Shown here: positions 44,589-55,271 of the stretch, in pieces
Position numbering within the stretch: the stretch's first letter is position 1
Layout of the letters: each line of letters opens with the position of its first letter
Source: Dyella tabacisoli
Lineage (GTDB): Bacteria > Pseudomonadota > Gammaproteobacteria > Xanthomonadales > Rhodanobacteraceae
NCBI RefSeq assembly: GCF_003350925.1
Contig: NZ_KZ857173.1
Span: 248,001 to 312,000 of the forward strand
DNA: 64,000 nucleotides
Direction of reading: 5' to 3'
Made by a program: the position numbers and the translations under genes
Notes under the pieces: model-generated
Database searches by the model: none
What the model saw: only the letters and a program-made list of their open reading frames with translations
Told to the model about the DNA's origin: nothing

Positions 44589-45551
44589 TCATGCCGTTAC
44601 GAAGGGAAATGCCAATACATCGGCAATGGCATCTGTGCCAGCCAGACACATCAATAAACGCTCCACCCCCAGCGCTACCCCGGCGCAATCGGGCATGGCA
44701 TCGAGCACGCTAAGCAGCGGCTCATCCATTGGAATCTCCCGCAGCCCGCGCGCACGGCGCAGCGTATTGTCGCGTTCGAAGCGTCGGCGCTGCTCGGCGG
44801 CATCGTTCAACTCGTGATAACCGTTGGCCAATTCGTAAGGCCCCAGATACAACTCGAAGCGCTCAGCCATGGGCGGCTCACCCGCACGGATTCGCGCCAG
44901 CGCACATTGGCTGGCCGGGTAGTCGTGAATCAGCGTGATGCGGTCGCGCGGAAATGCCGGCTGCAACTTATGCGTAATCAATAAATCCAGCCAATCGTCA
45001 CGGCCAAGATCGCTGGCGTCGATCGCATATTCCGCCAATGGCGCACGCAATTCGTCGAGACTGGCATGCATCGGGTCCAAGCCCAGCTCATCAAGAAACA
45101 ACTGGCGATAGCTTTCGATCACCACCTCGGCACGCCGCCCCATCATGGCCAGCGCAGCCTCGACCAAGGCGATGGTTTCCTCCATCAACTGACGGTGATC
45201 CCAGCCGACGCGATACCACTCAAGCATGCTGAATTCAGGATTGTGTCTGCCACCGGCCTCACCGTTACGGAACACTCGCCCCAACTCGTAGCAATCGCCA
45301 ATACCTGCGGCGAGCAAACGCTTGAGCGGATATTCCGGCGACGTACGCAACCAGCGTTCGCGCGCACCCGCATCCACATGGCCGCTGAACACGGTGCTGA
45401 AACTCTCGATGTTCGGGTCGGTATTGCCCGATGCCGACAAGATCGGCGTCTCTACCTCAAGCACGTTGCGCTCGGCAAAAAATGCGCGGATAAGCGCGTA
45501 AAGGCGTGCGCGTAATTGCAATTGCCGCGGTAATGAGACGGGGTGTTGCAT
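44589..45551 (-). CDS. epmA: Elongation factor P lysine ligase (EpmA/GenX)
   Basis: 320 residues from the ATG at 45551 (MQHPVSL...), the normal length of EpmA. It is a class II lysyl-tRNA-synthetase-like enzyme without an anticodon domain that attaches (R)-beta-lysine to elongation factor P. Motif 2 is seen in FRNGEAGGRHNPEFSMLEWY and motif 3 in GVALGVERLLM. There is no stop between this ATG and the upstream DUF559 coding sequence, so the same frame runs from 45962 through to 44589 and could give a 457-residue fusion. The internal ATG is the ancestral start. Confidence 0.92.
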   Translation of the reverse strand: MQHPVSLPRQLQLRARLYALIRAFFAERNVLEVETPILSASGNTDPNIESFSTVFSGHVDAGARERWLRTSPEYPLKRLLAAGIGDCYELGRVFRNGEAGGRHNPEFSMLEWYRVGWDHRQLMEETIALVEAALAMMGRRAEVVIESYRQLFLDELGLDPMHASLDELRAPLAEYAIDASDLGRDDWLDLLITHKLQPAFPRDRITLIHDYPASQCALARIRAGEPPMAERFELYLGPYELANGYHELNDAAEQRRRFERDNTLRRARGLREIPMDEPLLSVLDAMPDCAGVALGVERLLMCLAGTDAIADVLAFPFVTA

Positions 45552-45962
45552 AACGATTGCATCCAATGACGCTAACGCGCTGGCTTGTCTCCCTCTCCCC
45601 CGGCTACGCCGGGGGAGAGGGCTGGGGTGAGGGGGAAGCTCTTCGCCGAGCTCTCGCACAATCGCTTCAAGCACATCATCTGTACGCAGCAAGACGTCAT
45701 TGTTCCAGAAGCGCAGTACGCGAAGGCCTGCGGCCTGCAAACGATCTGTTCGTTGCTGATTATAATGGTGCTGCTCGACATGCTGGCTACCATCAAGCTC
45801 GACAATCAGCCGCTGAGCGACGCAACAAAAGTCAGCAATATAGCCCTCTACTCGATACTGACGGCGAAACTTGTGGCCCAGTTGATCGGCACGTAGGTAC
45901 GACCAAAGCTTTGCTTCGGCGTCCGTCTGGTTTCTACGCAATTCCTTCGCGTATTCCGTCAT
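45552..45962 (-). CDS. DUF559 endonuclease-like protein, fused in frame to epmA
   Basis: About 137 residues from the ATG at 45962 (AGGGGGCAGG just upstream) with no stop codon of its own. Core: AKELRRNQTDAEAKLWSYLR, KFRRQYRVEGYIADFCCVAQ, LIVELDGSQH, QAAGLRVLRFWNNDVL. This is the DUF559 domain of the PD-(D/E)xK/Vsr-like fold, with the Asp and Glu-Leu-Asp metal ligands in place. The gene is embraced by inverted REP palindromes; its C-terminal ~25 residues (HPSPLPRRSRGRG) are encoded by the left palindrome. It is small, common in xanthomonads, and of unknown function. Confidence 0.8.
45588..45635. repeat. REP palindrome, left copy, bordering the DUF559 gene
   Basis: A 14-bp perfect stem (45591-45604 with 45608-45621, loop TAC) is followed by CTGGGGTGAGGGGG. 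It is the inverted counterpart of 45970-46014. Confidence 0.9.
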
Positions 45963-45969
45963 ACCTGCC

Positions 45970-46014
45970 CCCTCACCCAACCCTCTCCCCCGGCGTAGCC
46001 GGGGGAGAGGGAGT
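45970..46014. repeat. REP palindrome, right copy, bordering the DUF559 gene
   Basis: A 14-bp perfect stem (45981-45994 with 45998-46011, loop GTA), preceded by CCCCTCACCCAA. Reverse-complemented, the left copy at 45588-45635 gives nearly the same ~45 bases, so the two form an inverted pair around the DUF559 gene. Confidence 0.9.
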
Positions 46015-46030
46015 AACGTCATCGTTGCCT

Positions 46031-48439
<2,409 letters not shown>

Positions 48440-48556
48440 TTAGCGATTCAGCCGCCGACTTGAGCGATTGTCGACCGGGGTTATCCGGGCAAGCAGCCAG
48501 GCATCGTGCTAGCTTTCGCGGCGGGGTTCGGTGCTTCCATCCAGAGGTGCGCTGCC

Positions 48557-50221
48557 ATGTTTGCTCCGCCGAGCAGGGGGGCCACAGTTAAAAGTGGCTC
48601 TGATCGTGTCCAGACGGGTCGTCCCGCTGCCCGGCAACGCACGGTCTTGCGAACCGCGCCCGATGAGTACCGCACGCCTGAGATAAATCCTGAGGCTCGC
48701 CTGGCGCCTATTCTGTCCAGAGATCTCTCTGAAGTCCCGGCCTTCCCGCCCGACGATCCTCGGCAACCGCAAGCCTTTAAAAGAAGTCCGATCCATGCTC
48801 TTCAGGAGCCGCTGCGGATCGCCCCGCCGGACCATCCCGCCGAGCGCCAAGCCTCGCAAATCGCTCACTTGGTTTCGGGCAGTGCACCAGCGGCCGAAGT
48901 AATCGCGCCTACCCCTGCCATACCCGCTGGCGTCACCGCTGCCCTGGCCGGTAACGGCCGGCCACTGGACCCGGCCGCGCGGGCGTTCTTTGAGCCACGC
49001 TTGCAGCATGACTTTGCCCAGGTCCGCATTCACGACGATGCAAGCGCGGCACAATCGGCTGAAAGTCTTAACGCCAACGCCTATACCCTCGGCCATCGCA
49101 TCGCCTTCGCTGCCGGCGCCTACGCGCCCCACACCACCCAAGGTCGTGCCTTACTGGCCCATGAGCTGGCCCACGTCACCCAATCGGCGCAGCTCGGCCC
49201 GCAGATGCTGATGCGCGATCCCACGCCCCCTATCGCTGTTGCCAACCGCTTTTGGGACGCCGGCAAAATCAAACAACGCGTACAGGCCCTAGACACCACG
49301 CCGAACAAGGAAATTTCCAAGTTGGCGCAAGGTAGCGATCTCTATGGCAACCAAACCCTGGCTTGGAGCTCGCGCCCTACGGGCGGCACCAAGACCGATT
49401 GGCAAATCAACATCTCGTTCGACAAGACACTCGACCCGAGCGGCTCGATACGCGGCAGTACCATCACCACCGATGTTTCGGCCGCCACCGCCACCGCGCC
49501 GGCGGTCAAGCTGATTACCATTCGACTCAATCCCGACGCGAAACCTACCCCCGAAGAAGTCACCCTCTTACAACCGCTCAAGGATGATAAAGAGAGACGT
49601 CATCGCACAGTCGCCGTAACCCTGCTACATGAGCTTATGCACGCACGCATCGCGATCGGTCGCGTGGCCGATGCCTCGGGTAGTACACCGGCCTCCGATA
49701 CGCTGGACTCATTGGATAAAGCAAAACAGCAATCGATCACCACCGCTTCGGCCGAGCGCGCCACGATAGTCGGGCAAGTCGTGGCGCTGGTGAAGTTCGG
49801 CGATAAAACCCTGCGCGCAGCAGCGACAACAGCCAGCCCATACACCACGCCAACCATCATCGACACGGATGCAAAAATCCGCGCTTTCGCCAATGCCACG
49901 CCAGACGATATGGTCGAGGAAAAATTTGCCAAACAACGTTCCAGCACAGCCGAGGGTTTGAAAACGGTCACCAATAATGTGATCGCCGACGCCTATGGCG
50001 ATAAGGTCGATCGAACCATTCGCAGTCTATTCCCGCAGCCCAACAGCCTGGGGACCATTCAACTTTTCACCAACGAGGTGCAAAACCTGAAAACCATGCT
50101 TGAGAAGTTCTTCGACGCCATCGACAAACCGGCCGGCACGCCTTCTACCCCGAGCACATCCGGTTCGGCCAATCCGCCACCGCCACCGACGGCCTCCGGT
50201 AGGAGCGCAACTCCACCCTGA
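48557..50221 (+). CDS. DUF4157 protein with a second HExxH domain
   Basis: 554 residues from the ATG at 48557, which follows AGAGGTG; an earlier in-frame start at 48506 is less likely. A disordered N-terminus precedes the DUF4157 domain (DPAARAFFEPRLQHDFAQVRIHDD, ~138-161) with the zincin motif HELAH at 202-206. A second HELMH motif lies at 358-362 in TVAVTLLHELMHARIA, within a different, unrecognised C-terminal domain. The tail is Pro/Ser-rich. It resembles effectors or toxins with a DUF4157 header. It is divergent from ligA, with no adjacent immunity-like gene. Confidence 0.75.
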   Translation: MFAPPSRGATVKSGSDRVQTGRPAARQRTVLRTAPDEYRTPEINPEARLAPILSRDLSEVPAFPPDDPRQPQAFKRSPIHALQEPLRIAPPDHPAERQASQIAHLVSGSAPAAEVIAPTPAIPAGVTAALAGNGRPLDPAARAFFEPRLQHDFAQVRIHDDASAAQSAESLNANAYTLGHRIAFAAGAYAPHTTQGRALLAHELAHVTQSAQLGPQMLMRDPTPPIAVANRFWDAGKIKQRVQALDTTPNKEISKLAQGSDLYGNQTLAWSSRPTGGTKTDWQINISFDKTLDPSGSIRGSTITTDVSAATATAPAVKLITIRLNPDAKPTPEEVTLLQPLKDDKERRHRTVAVTLLHELMHARIAIGRVADASGSTPASDTLDSLDKAKQQSITTASAERATIVGQVVALVKFGDKTLRAAATTASPYTTPTIIDTDAKIRAFANATPDDMVEEKFAKQRSSTAEGLKTVTNNVIADAYGDKVDRTIRSLFPQPNSLGTIQLFTNEVQNLKTMLEKFFDAIDKPAGTPSTPSTSGSANPPPPPTASGRSATPP

Positions 50222-50324
50222 ACCCGACCCAGCCGGGCTGGCCTGGCGAACGACTCAAATTAGGTAGCTATGGTATCGAGCGGCACAACGGCGCAGAATC
50301 CTGCAGAGATGGGGAGGGCAAATC

Positions 50325-50948
50325 ATGCGCAATCGACGATTCGCAGCGCTTCTGCTTCTAACTCTGGGCTCGACTGCAGCCTATGCCGGCGGCGGCCCAT
50401 TCGGCATTGACCATCGCCTCCACTACGACAATAGCGGCATCTGGAAACGCAGCGATCAGCAGATCTTGCTGTATGGCACGGTGTTGTCAGTCGCCGGTGG
50501 CGCCCTGGCCTTGGGCGATAACGACAAGCTGGGCGATACCCTTTGGCGTTCAGTGGACTCGATAGTTATCGCCAGTGCGGGCGCGCAGGCCATGAAATGG
50601 ACCTTCCAGCGTGAACGCCCGTCGCAAACCGACAACCCGAACAAGTTCTTCAAAGGCATCCACGCGCAAAGCTTCCCCAGTGGCGAGGTCGCCACCATCT
50701 CCGCGGCGGTCACACCGATCATGCTCGCCTATGGTGACGATCACCCGGTGGTCTATGCCCTGGCCCTGTTGCCAGCCTACGACGCCGTAGCACGCATGAA
50801 AACGCATGGTCACTGGCAAAGCGATGTCCTGGTCGGCGCAGCTATCGGTGTCGGGGTGGGTATATGGGCAGAACATCGCCAGTCGCCGTTGATTCTCAGT
50901 GTGCTGCCCGGCGGTTTCAAAATCGGCTTCGTGCACCGTTTCGATTGA
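50325..50948 (+). CDS. PAP2-family phosphatase homologue, altered motif 2
   Basis: 207 residues with an N-terminal signal-like segment and further hydrophobic segments. Motif 1 K-x6-RP is present (K91...RP in KWTFQRERP), and motif 3 R-x5-H-x3-D (R157, H163, D167). Motif 2 reads PSGE at 118-121 instead of PSGH. The missing histidine is the proposed general acid of the reaction, so activity on lipid phosphates is uncertain. It starts 104 bases after the DUF4157 gene. Confidence 0.72.
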   Translation: MRNRRFAALLLLTLGSTAAYAGGGPFGIDHRLHYDNSGIWKRSDQQILLYGTVLSVAGGALALGDNDKLGDTLWRSVDSIVIASAGAQAMKWTFQRERPSQTDNPNKFFKGIHAQSFPSGEVATISAAVTPIMLAYGDDHPVVYALALLPAYDAVARMKTHGHWQSDVLVGAAIGVGVGIWAEHRQSPLILSVLPGGFKIGFVHRFD

Positions 50949-51011
50949 TTGAACCGCACGCCCTTAAAGGCGGAAACGCTGTGCCGCGCAAGCCGTGGCT
51001 AAAATGCGCGA

Positions 51012-51524
51012 ATGGAAAACGACAGCTCATCGAACCTAAGCAATACAACTGACGGCGATATCGCCTTCGAACTCCCACTGACCTTGCGCACCAGTCGCGG
51101 CATATTCATCGGCGGCATCCTGATGTCCGCGATGTTTGCCGCGATATCGCTATGGATGTATATGCACAACAAGGAATGGCCGGCATTGGTCGGCACCCTG
51201 TTGTTTGCGCTGTTAACGCTGCTCTTTGTGCTCGGCTTGCTGTACCCGATAACACTGCAGATCGACGAGACCGGCTTTACGCTCAGCAGGCCCCTGAGCA
51301 AACGCAAAACCGTGGTTACCGTTTGGCAGCATATCGAACAGTTCGGCGTCGTGAATATCGGCCGCCCCTATGTCGCCTACCAAGTCACCGAATCGAGCGG
51401 CCGGCGCCGTATCCCGGGTGGGTACATGCTGCCGGCCTTCGCCGGCATGCCTACACCGGCCCTGGCGGCACTGCTTGAGACGTGCCGCGAGCACTTTACG
51501 GCCACGGCGCAGGTTCGCTCTTAA
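51012..51524 (+). CDS. Small membrane protein of unknown function
   Basis: 170 residues. Two adjacent membrane helices (IFIGGILMSAMFAAISLWMY and ALVGTLLFALLTLLFVLGLL) are followed by a soluble C-terminal domain of ~90 residues with a beta pattern (ITLQIDETGFTLSRP, VAYQVTESSGRRRIPGGYML) reminiscent of PH-like domains. No motif identifies a function. It is convergent with rnk. Confidence 0.7.
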   Translation: MENDSSSNLSNTTDGDIAFELPLTLRTSRGIFIGGILMSAMFAAISLWMYMHNKEWPALVGTLLFALLTLLFVLGLLYPITLQIDETGFTLSRPLSKRKTVVTVWQHIEQFGVVNIGRPYVAYQVTESSGRRRIPGGYMLPAFAGMPTPALAALLETCREHFTATAQVRS

Positions 51525-51526
51525 GC

Positions 51527-51937
51527 TCAGCGATGCGGATGCCCTGATGTCTCTGCCGGCAGGCTGATATCCAGTACATGCAAACGACGGTGCTTGCCGT
51601 CGGGGGTCGGCCAATCGATGTGCTTGCCTTTGCGCAAGCCCAGCAGCGCGCTGCCTACCGGCGCAAGAATGGATACCGTACCGGGCTTACCCGCGTTGGC
51701 CGGGTAAACCAGGGTCAGCGTGAGCCGCTCATTGTTGCTCTCGTCTTCAAAGGTAACCGTGGAATTCATCGTCACTACATTGCGCGGCATCTCTGCCGGC
51801 TCGACTACATCGGCTCGATCCAACTCCGCGCGCAGCGAGGCATAGCCATCGGCCTGGGCCGGCGGCATGCGCTCCAGCAGCGCCTCGATACTGTCCATAT
51901 CGACGCTGGAAACAACGATGGTTGGCTTGATGCTCAT
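51527..51937 (-). CDS. rnk: Regulator of nucleoside diphosphate kinase (GreA/GreB C-terminal type)
   Basis: 136 residues, chosen start 51937 after ACAGGA. A short N-terminal coiled-coil (SIEALLERMPPAQADGYASLRAEL) precedes the FKBP-like C-terminal domain shared with GreA/GreB (TVTFEDESNNERLTLTLVYP, GTVSILAPVGSALLGLRKG). Length and order match Rnk, which binds RNA polymerase and affects NDP kinase levels in E. coli. Confidence 0.88.
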   Translation of the reverse strand: MSIKPTIVVSSVDMDSIEALLERMPPAQADGYASLRAELDRADVVEPAEMPRNVVTMNSTVTFEDESNNERLTLTLVYPANAGKPGTVSILAPVGSALLGLRKGKHIDWPTPDGKHRRLHVLDISLPAETSGHPHR

Positions 51938-52251
51938 GACGAATCCTGTCCCTTTGATGCGCGGACGCGCTTGCTGCAAAAAAGTGCGCGCCGAGACTAT
52001 TGTCCCGGCGCGCCGATAGAAGTTGAAACCAAAAACGAAACAATACAGACTTTGGGGTCGTCGCCTCCGAAAAGCAAGCCGGACAAGCGTTGATTTGCGA
52101 CCTTCGTGTCACTCGCGTTGCGCTGCAACGCATCACCGGATGATGACGGTAATTCCACACGGTGGACTGGGGCGCGCGACTTACATACAGCATGTAAACG
52201 GCTTTACGCGACGATCGTAAAACAGGTGTTAAGGCGTATGATATGTAGGCC

Positions 52252-53706
52252 ATGCCTGAAGACACCGCCGCTATGGAGGTACCCGCCTCCGCTTCTGCCG
52301 ACGCCAATCTTGGCCCCGCAGCCACACCGCCACTCACACCTCCTTCACACGAACGCCATAGCGGCTTGATCTGGCTGATCGCCGCGGCGTTTTTCATGCA
52401 GGCGCTGGACTCCACCATCGTCAATACCGCCATACCGGCGATGGCCGAAGCACTTCGCGTGACGCCGCTGGGCATGCGCACGGCACTCACCAGTTATGTG
52501 CTGACCCTGGCGATTTTTATCCCGGCCAGCCCCTGGCTATGCGACCGCTTCGGCACCCGCCGAGTGTTTGCCGCGGCCATTGCCGTCTTCACCATCGGTT
52601 CGCTGTTATGCGGCATGGCGCAAACGCTGCCGCAACTGGTCGGTGCGCGCGTACTGCAAGGCTTTGGCGGTGCCGCGCTCATGCCGGTGGGGCGGTACGT
52701 GCTGGTGCGCAGCATCGACAAGCGCGATTTTGTCTACTCGATGAGTACCGTGGCCACGGTCGGCTTGCTCGGCTCGGTGCTTGGCCCCTTACTCGGTGGC
52801 GCACTGGCTCAATTCACCTCATGGCGACTGATCTTTCTTATCAACGTGCCGTTCGGCATCATCGGCTTTTGGCTGAATCAGCGGCACATGCCCGATTACC
52901 GGCTTGAGCGCGCCAATCGCTTCGATCTTGTCGGCTTTTTGCTGTTCGCCGCCGCCTCGGCGATGCTGCTCACCGCCGCCGAGCTTGCCAGCGACGACCA
53001 CGGCCAATGGTTGCAGATTGGCCTGAGCAGCCTGCTCGCCGTGCTTATAGGCGGCATCTATGTCTGGCACAGCCGCCGCACACCGCATCCCGTGGCCGAC
53101 CTGAGCTTGCTGCGCATTCGCAATGTCTGGGTTGCCTTGGCCGGCAACCTGTTCACCCGGCTCGGTGTCTCCGGCATGTTTCTGTTGCTGGTGCTGTTTC
53201 TGCAGGTCGGCTGCGGCTGGTCGCCGCTGATGGCCGGCTTGATGATGGTGCCGCAGGCGGTGGGTTCGATCAGCGCCAAGTGGGCGATCAATAAGCTGCT
53301 GGGCCACTACGGTTATCGTCGCCTGCTGCTTGGCAACACGATGATTGTCGCCGTATTGCTAGCCTCGTTTGCCTTGCTCGGCAAGGGCTCGCCGATGTGG
53401 CTTATCTCGTTGATGATGTTTATCTACGGCAGCTTCATGGGCTTGCAGTACACCGCCATGAACACGTTGATCTACCACGATCTCGACATCAAGCACGCAT
53501 CGATGGCCTCGTCGATGTCTTCGACCGCGCAGTATTTGTCGATGAGCTTCGGTATCGCGCTGGCCTCGCTATTGATGGGTGCGCTGCTGCACGGGCATGC
53601 GCATGAGGACTATGTGGCCGCCTTCCGTTGGACCGTACTGCTACTGGCCGTAGCGACTGCCGCGGCAAGCAGGGTGTTTGCGCAATTGCGGCCAGACCGG
53701 CCATAG
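52252..53706 (+). CDS. MFS drug:H+ antiporter-2 family exporter
   Basis: 484 residues with ~14 membrane segments. Typical DHA2 features are FMQALDSTIVNTAIPAMA in the first helix (motif D1), CDRFGTRRVF (motif A) and GLLGSVLGPLLGG (motif C). It resembles HsrA/MdtD-type or EmrB-like exporters. No membrane-fusion partner gene is adjacent. It is followed after ~90 bases by the antiporter gene on the same strand. Confidence 0.88.
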   Translation: MPEDTAAMEVPASASADANLGPAATPPLTPPSHERHSGLIWLIAAAFFMQALDSTIVNTAIPAMAEALRVTPLGMRTALTSYVLTLAIFIPASPWLCDRFGTRRVFAAAIAVFTIGSLLCGMAQTLPQLVGARVLQGFGGAALMPVGRYVLVRSIDKRDFVYSMSTVATVGLLGSVLGPLLGGALAQFTSWRLIFLINVPFGIIGFWLNQRHMPDYRLERANRFDLVGFLLFAAASAMLLTAAELASDDHGQWLQIGLSSLLAVLIGGIYVWHSRRTPHPVADLSLLRIRNVWVALAGNLFTRLGVSGMFLLLVLFLQVGCGWSPLMAGLMMVPQAVGSISAKWAINKLLGHYGYRRLLLGNTMIVAVLLASFALLGKGSPMWLISLMMFIYGSFMGLQYTAMNTLIYHDLDIKHASMASSMSSTAQYLSMSFGIALASLLMGALLHGHAHEDYVAAFRWTVLLLAVATAAASRVFAQLRPDRP

Positions 53707-53793
53707 CCCCTCGCATTTGAATCGCGTCGAGCGCAGGAAAGAGCTTGAGCATGTAGGATTCAAGGCATTGGCTCGCTTCCAAAGACTTTACAC

Positions 53794-54996
53794 ATGCATC
53801 ACGCCAGCGACATCCTGCTTACCCTCTTCATTGTCTTCGTCGCCGCTCAAATCGGCGGCGAGATCGCCCAGCGATTGAAATTGCCCGGCGTGGTCGGCGA
53901 GATCGCCGCCGGCTGCGTCATCGGTCCCTCGGTGTTGGGCTGGATCACCCCCGAACAAGTCGCTACCGGCACGCCTCTGGACGTACTGGCCGAAATCGGT
54001 GTCGTGCTGCTGCTGTTCTCGGTGGGCTTGGAAACCCGCCTGGAAGATCTCAAGCGCGTCGGCAAAACCGCATTCCTGGTCGGCGTGCTAGGCGTATTGA
54101 TACCGTTCGGCATGGGCAGTTTATGGGCGCATAGCGCGGGGTTCGATTGGGGTAAATCGCTCTTCGTCGCAGCGGCCTTTGTTGCCACCTCTGCCGGCAT
54201 TACCGCGCGCGTGCTGCAAGAGCTGGGTGCCCTGCAGCGCACGGAAAGCAAAGTGATCCTAGGCGCGGCGGTCATCGACGATATCCTTGCCATGTTGCTG
54301 CTAGGCGTGGTGGTGGCCGTGCAAGGCGGCGAAGGCTTCAACCCGATGAGCCTGCTGATGGTGCTAGGCGGAGCGATCGGTTTTATCGCAGTGATCGGCC
54401 TTGGCGGCGCACGCGTGATGCGCTGGAACTCGACCTGGCTCGATCGCCCAAGCAATCCGCAATCGCCGCTGCTGATCGTGCTGGCACTGTGCCTGGGTTT
54501 GGCTTATGTCTCCACCTTGTTCGGCCTGGCCGCCATCATCGGTGCTTTTCTGGCCGGCATGATCGCCTCGGAAACACGCCAGCAGCACACGCTGGAAAAA
54601 CAGACCATGCCCCTGCTTGCCCTGCTCACCCCGTTCTTCTTCGTTATCACCGGCAGCAAGATCGACCTGCAACAGCTCGCCAATGCCGATGCACTCATCA
54701 TGCTGGCCGTGGTCACCGTGATCGCCATCATCTCCAAACTGCTCGGCGGCTTTCTTGGCGCCCTGTCGCTGGGCAAGCGTGGCGCGGCCATCGTCGGCTT
54801 CGGCATGGTTCCACGCGGTGAAGTCGGTGTCGTCATCGCCAGCCTCGGGCTTGCCGCAGGCGTATTCAACGACCGCATCTACGCCATCATCGTGGCCATG
54901 TCGCTGCTCACTGCGATGGTGACGCCACCGGTGTTGGCATGGCTGCTCAGGCGTAGCGGTAGCGATACAGCCGAGACTCCAAATGTAAGTGGTTGA
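53794..54996 (+). CDS. Cation:proton antiporter (CPA2 family)
   Basis: 400 residues with about twelve membrane segments. The CPA2 pattern is visible: LKLPGVVGEIAAGCVIGPSVLG near the N-terminus, FVAATSAGITARVLQELG (discontinuous helix region), AAVIDDILAMLLLGVV with the conserved Asp pair, and FGMVPRGEVGVVIA near the end. No RCK/TrkA-N domain is attached. It likely exchanges Na+ or K+ for protons at the inner membrane. Confidence 0.88.
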   Translation: MHHASDILLTLFIVFVAAQIGGEIAQRLKLPGVVGEIAAGCVIGPSVLGWITPEQVATGTPLDVLAEIGVVLLLFSVGLETRLEDLKRVGKTAFLVGVLGVLIPFGMGSLWAHSAGFDWGKSLFVAAAFVATSAGITARVLQELGALQRTESKVILGAAVIDDILAMLLLGVVVAVQGGEGFNPMSLLMVLGGAIGFIAVIGLGGARVMRWNSTWLDRPSNPQSPLLIVLALCLGLAYVSTLFGLAAIIGAFLAGMIASETRQQHTLEKQTMPLLALLTPFFFVITGSKIDLQQLANADALIMLAVVTVIAIISKLLGGFLGALSLGKRGAAIVGFGMVPRGEVGVVIASLGLAAGVFNDRIYAIIVAMSLLTAMVTPPVLAWLLRRSGSDTAETPNVSG

Positions 54997-55030
54997 TGCG
55001 CGACAGGACAAAGTAAGCACGATTAATGCA

Positions 55031-55240
55031 TCAAACGGTCACCACAAAACCCACGTTCTCAATCAAGGCTTTCAGCGTGGCGGCATTCAATCGCGCCTCA
55101 TCGAAATGAATCTTGGCTCGCTTGGTTTCTATCGTAATCTCGGCAGACATCACGCCATCAGCCTGTTCCAGCGCGCGCTTCAGTCGGTTGGCACAACCGC
55201 CGCACGTCATGCCGCCGATGCTCCATTCAATCTGACTCAT
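55031..55240 (-). CDS. copZ: Heavy-metal-associated domain protein (copper chaperone CopZ-like)
   Basis: 69 residues forming one HMA domain with the Cys motif GGMTCGGCANRLKRAL, which binds Cu(I). It lies 31 bases downstream of the copper ATPase on the same strand and probably delivers copper to it. Confidence 0.88.
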   Translation of the reverse strand: MSQIEWSIGGMTCGGCANRLKRALEQADGVMSAEITIETKRAKIHFDEARLNAATLKALIENVGFVVTV

Positions 55241-55271
55241 CTCTCTTTGTCCTTTGTGTAGAAAATTCTTC

